The position numbers were made by a program, and so were the translations under genes. Shown here in pieces: positions 1-5,134 of a stretch of DNA of 7,651 nt. Where the stretch lies: positions 1-7,651 of the forward strand of contig NZ_LLZI01000077.1 of NCBI RefSeq assembly GCF_001509485.1. Reading direction: 5' to 3'. A model generated the notes under the pieces. It was not told the origin of the DNA. It saw nothing but the letters and a program-made list of their open reading frames with translations, and did not search any database. The number at the start of each line of letters is the position of its first letter. Position 1 is the stretch's first letter. The DNA is from Streptomyces sp. NRRL F-4489 (GTDB lineage: Bacteria > Actinomycetota > Actinomycetes > Streptomycetales > Streptomycetaceae).

Positions 1-22
1 CGGCGATGACCCGGCCGTTCAC
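1..22 (-). CDS. Probable start of a second, duplicated kinase (seven codons visible)
   Basis: GTG 22-20 followed by codons for NGRVIA is identical to the start of the kinase at 901. It is preceded by the same AAGGAGG (36-30) at the same seven-base spacing. It lies in phase with the upstream kinase frame (901-22 = 879 = 3 x 293), so it could be both an internal restart and the first residue of a second fused domain. Only 22 bases are in view, so a complete second kinase is an inference. Confidence 0.5.
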
Positions 23-901
23 CGGCCCTCCTCCTTGCGGAGGTAGTCGCTCAGCTCGTCCAGCTCGGCGCGGACGCGGTCGATGCGTTGGGGCTGCGGG
101 CGGCGCTCGGGCGGCGGGGCGGGCCTCGGGGTCCTTGCGGAGCAGGTGGAGGACCAGGGCCTCCAGCGCCTCGGGGATGTCGGGGCGGAGCCGGCGGACC
201 GGGACGGGCTCCTCGTGGAGGTGGCGGTGCAGGACGCCGAGGGCGGTGGAGCCGGCGAACGGGACGGAGCCGCTGAGGAGTTCGTGCAGGAGGACCCCGA
301 GGGCGTACAGGTCGGTGTACGGGCCGACGGCGCCGCCCATGGCCTGTTCGGGCGCCATGTAGGCGGGGCTCCCGATGGGCGAGCCGGTGTGGGTGAGGCG
401 GGTGGTGTCGGTGTCCAGGGCGGAGGCGATGCCCAGGTCGAGGACGACGAGGGTGCCGTCCGGCCGGATCATGACGTTGCGGGGCTTGAGGTCCCGGTGG
501 ACGATCGGCACCGCGTGCACGGCGGCGAGCACCGCGCACAGCTGCGCGGCGACCGAGACGGCCCAGGGCCAGGGGTAGGGGTCGTGCTCGGCGAGGTGGT
601 CGGAGAGGTCGGCGCCCTCGACGTACTGCATGACGAGGTAGAGGTCCTCGCCGTCGCTGCCGGCGTCGTGGACGGTGACGAGCCCGGGGTGGTCGACCTG
701 GGCGGTGACCCGGCACTCGCGGACGAAGCGGCGGCGCATCTCCTCGCCGTCCGGGGCGCCGGCGACCCGGTCGGGGCGCAGCAGCTTGACGGCGACCCGG
801 CGGTCCAGGCGGCGGTCGTAGCCGATCCAGACCTGGCCCATACCGCCCTGGCCGAGGAGGACGGAGAGTTCGTACCGGTCGGCGATGACCCGGCCGTTCA
901 C
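1..901 (-). CDS. Serine/threonine protein kinase, cytoplasmic catalytic domain; open at the left edge, possible tandem-kinase fusion
   Basis: Hanks-type kinase expected to transfer phosphate from ATP to Ser/Thr of partner proteins. Starting at GTG 901 (VNGRVIADRYEL), I translated an unbroken frame to base 2. Visible motifs: glycine loop GQGGMGQV (residues 17-24), catalytic Lys39 in VAVK, likely helix-C Glu62, HRDLKP (135-140) with catalytic Asp137 and Asn142, metal-binding Asp155 in DLG (DFG is usual), activation segment 160-180, PAYMAPEQ (179-186) and the subdomain XI arginine at 261 in KDPEARP. The catalytic domain is therefore complete and looks active. The start is supported by AAGGAGG seven bases upstream and a GTGA overlap with the membrane-protein gene. 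No transmembrane segment is seen up to residue 293. Oddity: no stop follows the domain. Residues 263-293 are an Arg/Pro/Ala-rich linker read out of frame from a duplicated piece of the membrane gene, and residue 294 is a second copy of the kinase's own start. Kinase assignment is very sure; how the protein ends cannot be seen. Confidence 0.93.
   Translation of the reverse strand, partial: MNGRVIADRYELSVLLGQGGMGQVWIGYDRRLDRRVAVKLLRPDRVAGAPDGEEMRRRFVRECRVTAQVDHPGLVTVHDAGSDGEDLYLVMQYVEGADLSDHLAEHDPYPWPWAVSVAAQLCAVLAAVHAVPIVHRDLKPRNVMIRPDGTLVVLDLGIASALDTDTTRLTHTGSPIGSPAYMAPEQAMGGAVGPYTDLYALGVLLHELLSGSVPFAGSTALGVLHRHLHEEPVPVRRLRPDIPEALEALVLHLLRKDPEARPAARAPPAAPTHRPRPRRAGRAERLPPQGGGPVNGRVIA
19..123 (-). 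pseudogene. Orphan duplicate of the 3' end of the membrane-protein gene
   Basis: In the frame whose stop is at 19-21, this stretch encodes the same C-terminal residues as the 898-1602 gene (APPPERRPQPQ, then an amphipathic helix ending KEEGR and stop). It has no start of its own. To the right the frame runs into antisense-like sequence out of phase with the kinase. The one base difference from the right copy is synonymous in this frame (CAA versus CAG, Gln). It is presumably not translated in this frame, but is read in the kinase frame as a linker. Confidence 0.7.
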
Positions 902-1002
902 CGGCCCTCCTCCTTGCGGAGGTAGTCGCTCAGCTCGTCCAGCTCGGCGCGGACGCGGTCGATGCGCTGGGGCTGCGGGCGGCGCTCGGGCGGCGGGGCG
1001 GG
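880..1002 (-). repeat. Direct repeat, right copy (native membrane-gene end and kinase start)
   Basis: Counterpart of 1-123. Here the sequence is in its sensible context: the membrane-protein frame flows into it, ends at TGA 898-900, and the kinase begins at 901. I therefore take this as the original copy and 1-123 as the duplicate. Identity stops inside a G-rich Pro-codon run (GGCGGGGCGGG at 992-1002), a plausible breakpoint for slippage or short-homology recombination. Confidence 0.95.
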
Positions 1003-1602
1003 GACGCCGGGCGGCGGGGCCGGGTGCCCGTAGGGCGCGGGCGGCGGGGGCGTCCCGGGGGCGGTGGTGGCGTACGGGCCGGCGGCGGGCGCGCCCGGGT
1101 GGCCGGGGACGGCGAAGGGCTGGGTCTCCTGGGCGTGCAGCGGGGGGTGCGGGTGGACGGGCGGCGGGCCGTACGGCGGCAGGGCGGGGCCGGGCGCCAT
1201 GGGGGCGGGGCCGGGCGCCATCGGGGCGTGCGGGGCCGCGCCGGGGTATACCGGGAACGGCGCCCGGTCGCGGGCCCGTTCGGCGCGCAGGTCGGTGACG
1301 AGGTAGTAGGCGACCACCCCGGCTATCTGGAGCAGCAGGAGGCCGACGCCCGCGTTGGTGCGCCAGTCGTCCTCCGGGAAGCTGGTGATGAGCACGCCGG
1401 TGCCGATGAACAGCGCGGTCTGGCCGGCGAACAGCCACCAGCCCAGCGGCCGGCGCATGACGATCGCGGCCCGCAGCATCGCCGTCCAGGCCAGGAAGCC
1501 CAGGCTGAGCACCGTGGCGGCCACGAAGACCACCCGCAGCGCGAGGACCGTCCCGCGCGCCGGGGGACGGTACGGCGGCGGGGCCGGGACTGGGCCGTGC
1601 AT
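898..1602 (-). CDS. Three-helix membrane protein with Pro-rich cytoplasmic tail, coupled to the kinase
   Basis: A 234-residue protein of no recognised named family. From ATG 1602: a short Pro-rich N-terminus (1-17), three hydrophobic segments (about 18-43, 52-74 and 84-103), a low-complexity Pro/Ala/Gly/Tyr region (about 115-210) containing two APMAPGP repeats (126-139), and a charged amphipathic C-terminal helix (212-232, IDRVRAELDELSDYLRKEE) that could form a coiled coil. The frame is open to 1671, but ATG 1602 is preferred: AGGAG lies five bases before it and the extra 23 residues look non-coding. The stop overlaps the kinase GTG, so the two are almost certainly co-translated. I infer that it anchors, senses for, or is a substrate of the kinase; Pro-rich tails and terminal helices commonly mediate protein contacts. 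Function unproven. Confidence 0.85.
   Translation of the reverse strand: MHGPVPAPPPYRPPARGTVLALRVVFVAATVLSLGFLAWTAMLRAAIVMRRPLGWWLFAGQTALFIGTGVLITSFPEDDWRTNAGVGLLLLQIAGVVAYYLVTDLRAERARDRAPFPVYPGAAPHAPMAPGPAPMAPGPALPPYGPPPVHPHPPLHAQETQPFAVPGHPGAPAAGPYATTAPGTPPPPAPYGHPAPPPGVPAPPPERRPQPQRIDRVRAELDELSDYLRKEEGR
909..915 (-). promoter_or_regulatory. Ribosome binding site of the kinase, inside the upstream gene
   Basis: Minus-strand AAGGAGG lies seven bases before GTG 901, within the last codons (Lys-Glu-Glu) of the membrane-protein gene. With the GTGA stop/start overlap at 898-901 this is the usual arrangement for translational coupling, and it fixes the kinase start. An identical copy is at 30-36. 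Confidence 0.85.
1182..1223 (-). repeat. Two 21-bp in-frame tandem repeats in the Pro-rich tail
   Basis: 1182-1202 and 1203-1223 match at 20 of 21 bases and encode two consecutive APMAPGP heptapeptides. A unit divisible by three keeps frame, so length variation between strains would be tolerated. Confidence 0.8.
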
Positions 1603-1704
1603 CACTGCTCCTGATGGATCGTTCGTGGCCGGGGGCCGGCCGCTTCGCCGCGGCACGGCCTCGTGCGCCACGCGGGTCCGCCGGTGCGCGCACGTGCCTG
1701 CGAG

Positions 1705-1714
1705 CGTATATACG
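1705..1714 (-). promoter_or_regulatory. Candidate -10 region for the membrane protein-kinase operon
   Basis: CGTATATACG is a self-complementary AT island in an otherwise extremely GC-rich 193-bp gap (1603-1795) between the methylase stop and the membrane-protein start. It contains a TATATA-like -10 about 105 bases upstream of ATG 1602. No convincing TTGACA-like -35 at 16-19 bp spacing is visible, so an activator or alternative sigma factor is possible. The palindrome could also be an operator. Confidence 0.4.
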
Positions 1715-1749
1715 ACACCGGACGCGCGGGCAGGGTTGTACGGATCGGG

Positions 1750-1793
1750 CCGGGCAATGTGCCCGGGACCGCGGCCGCGTCCCGCCGGGCGGG
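1750..1793 (-). terminator. Two short GC hairpins downstream of the methylase
   Basis: CCGGGC (1750-1755) pairs with GCCCGG (1761-1766) around AATGT. A second short hairpin is CCCGC/GCGGG near 1781-1793. Both follow the methylase stop at 1796 on the minus strand and may weakly terminate it. Stems are short with no U-tract, so read-through into the kinase operon is possible. Confidence 0.35.
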
Positions 1794-1795
1794 GG

Positions 1796-4042
1796 TCAGC
1801 CCGGCTCCACCGTGCCGTCCGTCAGGCCGTCGTGGAGCCCCTGGACGAGCTGCCCGCCGAGCCGGGCGGCCAGCCGCAGGGCGTCCTCGAACGCGGCCAG
1901 GTCGGCGAAGCGGCGGCCGTAGCGGCGCTGTTCGGCGAGCGGCAGCCGGGGCAGCTGGAGGCGGCGGGCGTCGAGCCGGGTGGCGGTGGAGGCGTAGCTG
2001 CTGGCCTGGCGGGTGTTGGCGGTGCCGCGCAGGAAGCCGGCCAGGAACCACGGGTCGAGGGCGGCGGTGTCCGGGCGCAGCAGGGTGAGGTTGCGGCCCA
2101 GGGCGGCGCCGGCGGTGGCCGCGTCCACGACCCGGGCGACGGCGCCGCCGCCGAGGACCGGCACCACCACGTCGCCCTCCTCGACCAGGACCGGCTCCTC
2201 GGGGGCGCCGGAGGCGGGGGTCTCGGGGAGGGTGCCGGAGGGGGCGAGGCCGGCGATGACGTCGTGGTCGGTGAGGACCGGGGGCGCGGCGGTGCCGGGG
2301 GCGGCGGTGCCGGCGCCGCCGGTGCGCAGGACCAGGGCGCCGGAGCGGGCCAGTTCGCCGACCGTGGTCAGCGGCCAGCGGGCACCGGGCGGCCCGGCGG
2401 CGGGCGCGGCGGGGCGGGGGGCCAGCTCGGTGGTGCGGGCCAGGGTGGCGGTGAGGCGGTCGTGGACGCCGGCCAGTTCGGCGGGGCCGCCGGCCGCGGC
2501 GGGCGGCGGCAGGTGCCGGGCGGGCGCGAGATCCACATCGTCGCCGAGCAGGTCGATGGCGGCCAGCGAACGGCGCACGCCCGGGATCTCCTCGACGCCG
2601 CCGGCGTGGTCGAACTCCCGCCAGGCGTCCAGGGCGGTGGCCCGGACGGCCGGCCAGTCGGGCTTGTCGCGGCCGGGCCCGGCGCCGGTCGGCGGGGCGG
2701 TGTCCACGACGAGCAGCTGCGGGACCGGCGGGGTGGCGCCGGGCTTGCGCAGCACCCACAGGTGCAGCGGGATGCCGTGCGGCGGGGCGGCGCCGGCGGG
2801 CAGCGCGATCACCGCGCGCAGCGCGCCGCGGCGCAGCAGGTCGGCGCGGATCCGGCGGCCGGAGCGGCGGGACGCGGCGGCGGGCGGCATGAGGAGGACG
2901 GCGGTGCCGCCGGGCCGCAGCCGGGCCAGCGCGTGCTGGACCCAGGCCAGCTCGGATTCGGTGCGGGCCGGGAAGCCGTACTCCCAGCGGGGGTCGTAGG
3001 CCAGCTCGTCGTGGCCCCAGTTGCGCTCGTTGAACGGCGGGTGGACGAGGACGGCGTCGGCGGCCGGCTCCGGGAAGGCGTCGGCGCGCAGGGTGTCGGC
3101 GGCGCGCACCCGGACCTGGGCGGCGGGCGCCTCCAGGGCGAGGCGGAGCGCGGTGAGGGCGGCGAGGTCGGGGTCGGCGTCCTGGCCGTGGAGGGTGAGG
3201 GGGGCGGCGGGCTCCTCGGCGCGGTCGGCGGCCCTATCGGCGCGCCCGGCGGCCCTATCGGCGCGCCCGGCGGCTCCGGTGCCCCCGGCCTCCCCCGCCC
3301 GCTCGCACGCCGCCGCCAGCAGCGCCCCGGCGCCGCACGCCGGATCCAGGACGGTGGTCAACGGGCCGTCCCCGCAAGCGAGTTCGGCCATCAGGGCGGC
3401 CGGCCCCGGCGGGGTGAGGGTGTACTGGCGGGGGTTGGCATCCAGGTGGCGGCCGAGCAGGAAGCCGTACGCCTCGGCGGCGCCGTCCGCGGCGGCGAGG
3501 TCGCCGGCCGCGCGGACCAGGGCGGCGGAGTGGGCCAGCGCCTGGCGGGTCAGGCCGCGGACGGGGTGGTCGGGCCCGAAGCGGGCGGCGAGGACCGACT
3601 CCAGCATCGCGGGCAGCACACCGGTCAGCTCGGTGTCGTCGGCGGCGGCGCGCAGCCGGCGCCAGGCGGCCGGGCGGTCGTGGACGAGCAGGAGGACGGC
3701 GCCGGCCTGGCGGAGCGCCGCGGCGGCCCCGGCGGGGTGGCCGACGAGCTGCTGCCAGACCCGTTCGCGGGCCGGGACCTCGGCGAGTTTGCCCTGATCG
3801 CGCAGCCACTGTTCGACCTCGCGGAGGGCGAAGGCGGGGCTGGTCTCGGTGCCGCCGACCGGTTTGGGGAAGTCGGCGTGGCGGCGCCGCCAGTTGCTGA
3901 CCGCGGCCCGGCCGACGCCGGCGAGCCGGGCGATACCGGCGGCGGTCACCTCGGTGGGCCGGCCGTCCGCCCCGCTGTCGCCCCGCGCGGTGGTGTCCGC
4001 AGCGCCGTGGATCGCACTGCCGTCCGTCGCCTTCTCCGGCAC
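1796..4042 (-). CDS. Single-chain adenine-N6 DNA methyltransferase (HsdM-like) with N-terminal HTH and C-terminal HsdS-like domain
   Basis: Expected to transfer methyl from S-adenosylmethionine to adenine N6 in a specific DNA sequence. Numbering from the longest frame (ATG 4117, 773 residues): MerR-like helix-turn-helix at about 57-87 (AAGIARLAGVGRAAVSNWRR); a helical linker to about 235; methylase core with SAM motif I DPACGAG (258-264) and catalytic motif IV region HPPFNERNWG (359-368); a conserved-looking block to about 455; then a half-HsdS-like recognition domain (about 580-760) with PWFLAGFLRG, RLQLPRLPLAEQRR and a terminal helix. I prefer GTG 4042 (748 residues): GGGAG sits eight bases upstream, whereas ATG 4117 has no ribosome binding site and its first 25 codons overlap the regulatory repeats. 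Oddities: motif IV has His where Asn/Asp/Ser is usual, and a 7-residue Ala/Gly/Arg/Asp repeat follows motif I. No restriction subunit is adjacent, so an orphan regulatory methylase or a type I/IIG-like relic are both possible. Family assignment is firm; activity and target are unknown. Confidence 0.88.
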   Translation of the reverse strand: MPEKATDGSAIHGAADTTARGDSGADGRPTEVTAAGIARLAGVGRAAVSNWRRRHADFPKPVGGTETSPAFALREVEQWLRDQGKLAEVPARERVWQQLVGHPAGAAAALRQAGAVLLLVHDRPAAWRRLRAAADDTELTGVLPAMLESVLAARFGPDHPVRGLTRQALAHSAALVRAAGDLAAADGAAEAYGFLLGRHLDANPRQYTLTPPGPAALMAELACGDGPLTTVLDPACGAGALLAAACERAGEAGGTGAAGRADRAAGRADRAADRAEEPAAPLTLHGQDADPDLAALTALRLALEAPAAQVRVRAADTLRADAFPEPAADAVLVHPPFNERNWGHDELAYDPRWEYGFPARTESELAWVQHALARLRPGGTAVLLMPPAAASRRSGRRIRADLLRRGALRAVIALPAGAAPPHGIPLHLWVLRKPGATPPVPQLLVVDTAPPTGAGPGRDKPDWPAVRATALDAWREFDHAGGVEEIPGVRRSLAAIDLLGDDVDLAPARHLPPPAAAGGPAELAGVHDRLTATLARTTELAPRPAAPAAGPPGARWPLTTVGELARSGALVLRTGGAGTAAPGTAAPPVLTDHDVIAGLAPSGTLPETPASGAPEEPVLVEEGDVVVPVLGGGAVARVVDAATAGAALGRNLTLLRPDTAALDPWFLAGFLRGTANTRQASSYASTATRLDARRLQLPRLPLAEQRRYGRRFADLAAFEDALRLAARLGGQLVQGLHDGLTDGTVEPG
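3227..3268 (-). repeat. Perfect 21-bp tandem duplication inside the methylase gene
   Basis: 3227-3247 and 3248-3268 are identical 21-mers containing CCCTATCGG, followed by a degenerate third start. They encode two Gly-Arg-Ala-Asp-Arg-Ala-Ala heptads at about residues 284-297, in the loop after SAM motif I and its helix. The insertion keeps frame and probably forms a charged surface loop or helix. Confidence 0.85.
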
Positions 4043-4070
4043 CTGACTGGCTCCCGTCCCTGATGACCCC

Positions 4071-4091
4071 GTGACCTCTGCGTGACCTCTG
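4071..4091. promoter_or_regulatory. Direct repeat GTGACCTCTG, candidate operator upstream of the methylase start
   Basis: GTGACCTCTG occurs at 4071-4080 and 4082-4091, an 11-bp period of about one helical turn, 29-49 bases upstream of the favoured methylase GTG at 4042. Same-face spacing suits a repressor, and the methylase's own helix-turn-helix makes autoregulation a reasonable guess. If translation began at ATG 4117 the repeat would be coding instead. Confidence 0.4.
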
Positions 4092-4128
4092 TGTTCCCGA
4101 GCATACCCATGCGGCACGAACCGCCCGC

Positions 4129-4178
4129 TTCACGCCGTGAATAATCTCGGCCCGTGAACTCACGTTGACTCGGTTCAC
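4129..4178. promoter_or_regulatory. Cluster of GTGAA/TTCAC half-sites in the divergent promoter region
   Basis: TTCAC-GCC-GTGAA (4129-4141) is a perfect short palindrome. GTGAAC (4154-4159) and GTTCAC (4173-4178) form a second inverted pair around 13 bases. The two centres (4135 and 4166) are about 31 bp apart, near three helical turns. The second pair flanks the candidate -35 of the rightward gene, where a bound regulator would interfere with or recruit polymerase. The pattern is visible; the binding protein is unknown. Confidence 0.45.
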
Positions 4179-4193
4179 ACCTCATGCTGTGAT
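4165..4193 (+). promoter_or_regulatory. Candidate housekeeping-type promoter for the DUF4190 gene
   Basis: TTGACT (4165-4170), 17-bp spacer, TGTGAT (4188-4193). The -35 is five of six to consensus; the -10 fits T-N4-T only loosely. The implied start near 4200 leaves a leader of about 46 bases before ATG 4246. Confidence 0.5.
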
Positions 4194-4245
4194 TGACCCA
4201 CCGATTCGACGGAACGATGTCCACGCCCGGAAGGGGCCCCTTCGC

Positions 4246-5049
4246 ATGTCCCAGCAGATGCAGTACCAGCCCGTCCCGGAGGGGACGCCCGGCATGCCGG
4301 CCCCCCAGGCGGCCCGCAACGGCCTCGGCGTCGCCGCCCTGGTCCTCGGCATCATCGGCCTGCTCAGCGGTATCCCGATGGTGCTGTTCTGGCTCGCCGG
4401 GCCGCTCGGCCTCCTGGCGCTGATCTTCGGCCTGGTCGGCGCGAGCCGGGTCAAGAAGGGCCAGGCCACCAACAAGGGCGTGGCGATCACCGGCGCCGTG
4501 CTGGGCGGCCTCGCCCTGATCCTCGCGATCGTCGGCGTCGTCCTCACCGCGCTTGTCGTGAACAAGACCGTCGACGAGATCAACAAGCAGGTCAAGGGCT
4601 CCCAGGCGCAGCCCAAGGACGGCGGCGAGAGCGGCGGCAAGGGCGGCGAGACCAAGTCCTACGGCCCCGGCGACACCGCCGTCTACCCGGACAAGGGCCT
4701 TGAGGTGACCGTCGCCAAGCCGTCCCCGTACACGATCGGCGAGTTCGCCTCCGGCCACACCGCGGGCAACAAGGCGTACAAGGTCAGCGTGAAGATCACG
4801 AACAAGGGCAAGGCCGCCTTCAACCCGGCGCTGACCCAGATCAAGGCCAGGACCGGCGCCGAGGGCCGCGAGGCGGAGCAGATCATCGACGGCAAGATCG
4901 GCGTCGGCTTCGACGGCACCATCGCCCCGGGCGCCGCCGCCACCGTGGACGTCGCCTTCGACGCCCCGGCCACCGCCAAGGACCTCGACGTCGAGGTCAC
5001 CCCGGACATCCTGATGCAGGGCGTCCACTGGAAGCTGCCCACCAGCTGA
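4246..5049 (+). CDS. DUF4190/DUF4352 membrane-anchored extracytoplasmic protein
   Basis: A 267-residue protein. A Gln/Pro-rich N-terminus (1-24) precedes a DUF4190-type module: GLGVAALVLGIIGLLSGIP and LGLLALIFGLVGASRVKKGQ (about 27-72), then a helix (78-105) ending in LTALVVNKTV. A Gly/Lys/Ser-rich spacer (118-140) leads to a DUF4352-like beta domain (about 140-262) with YKVSVKITNKGKAAFNP and GTIAPGAAATVDVAF, the usual immunoglobulin-like strand pattern. The outer domain is probably extracytoplasmic. ATG 4246 is preferred over a TTG at 4165 because AAGGGG lies nine bases before it and the TTG coincides with the -35. It is transcribed away from the methylase and converges on the nuclease gene. 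Members are widespread in Streptomyces; I know of no defined biochemical role. Lys is noticeably frequent in the outer domain. Confidence 0.88.
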   Translation: MSQQMQYQPVPEGTPGMPAPQAARNGLGVAALVLGIIGLLSGIPMVLFWLAGPLGLLALIFGLVGASRVKKGQATNKGVAITGAVLGGLALILAIVGVVLTALVVNKTVDEINKQVKGSQAQPKDGGESGGKGGETKSYGPGDTAVYPDKGLEVTVAKPSPYTIGEFASGHTAGNKAYKVSVKITNKGKAAFNPALTQIKARTGAEGREAEQIIDGKIGVGFDGTIAPGAAATVDVAFDAPATAKDLDVEVTPDILMQGVHWKLPTS

Positions 5050-5074
5050 CCCCGCTCCGGCACCACCGACGCAC

Positions 5075-5119
5075 CGGCCCCGGCCCGGTCCGCACCCACC
5101 GCGGACCGGGCCGGGGCCG
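5075..5119. terminator. Perfect 19-bp hairpin, bidirectional terminator between convergent genes
   Basis: CGGCCCCGGCCCGGTCCGC (5075-5093), seven-base loop ACCCACC, and an exact reverse complement at 5101-5119. It lies 25 bases after the DUF4190-protein stop and 15 bases before the stop of the oppositely oriented nuclease gene. There is no U-tract, as is common for actinobacterial terminators. Confidence 0.9.
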
Positions 5120-5134
5120 TTCGCACGACCGCGG

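Larger units (their letters stand above)
1..123 (-). repeat. Direct repeat, left copy (membrane-gene tail plus kinase start)
   Basis: Matches 880-1002 at 122 of 123 positions in the same orientation, offset 879 bp. The single difference is T88 versus C967. Identity ends at 123/124 and may continue left of base 1. Read on the minus strand it carries the last 34 codons of the 898-1602 gene including its stop, the AAGGAGG ribosome binding site, and the first seven kinase codons. Confidence 0.97.

Noticed and set aside
51..925. Open frames on both strands overlapping the kinase (83-925 plus, 51-716 minus)
   Set aside because: They are shadows of the GTG-started kinase frame, which contains every Hanks motif in order; these frames encode only low-complexity sequence.
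1..4042. A Pgl/BREX-type phage-defence locus (kinase plus adenine methylase)
   Set aside because: The kinase is a short Hanks kinase paired with a membrane protein rather than PglW. The methylase has HsdM/HsdS layout rather than PglX, and no PglZ-like phosphatase or PglY-like ATPase is present.
1355..4063. Very long plus-strand open frame (902 codons) opposite the methylase
   Set aside because: Extremely Gly/Arg/Ala-rich, no recognisable domain, and antisense to a gene with clear methylase motifs; a stop-free shadow is expected in GC-rich coding DNA.
5075..5119. The 19-bp perfect inverted repeat as a transposon end or small RNA
   Set aside because: A single hairpin exactly between two convergent stop codons with no transposase nearby is best explained as a shared terminator.
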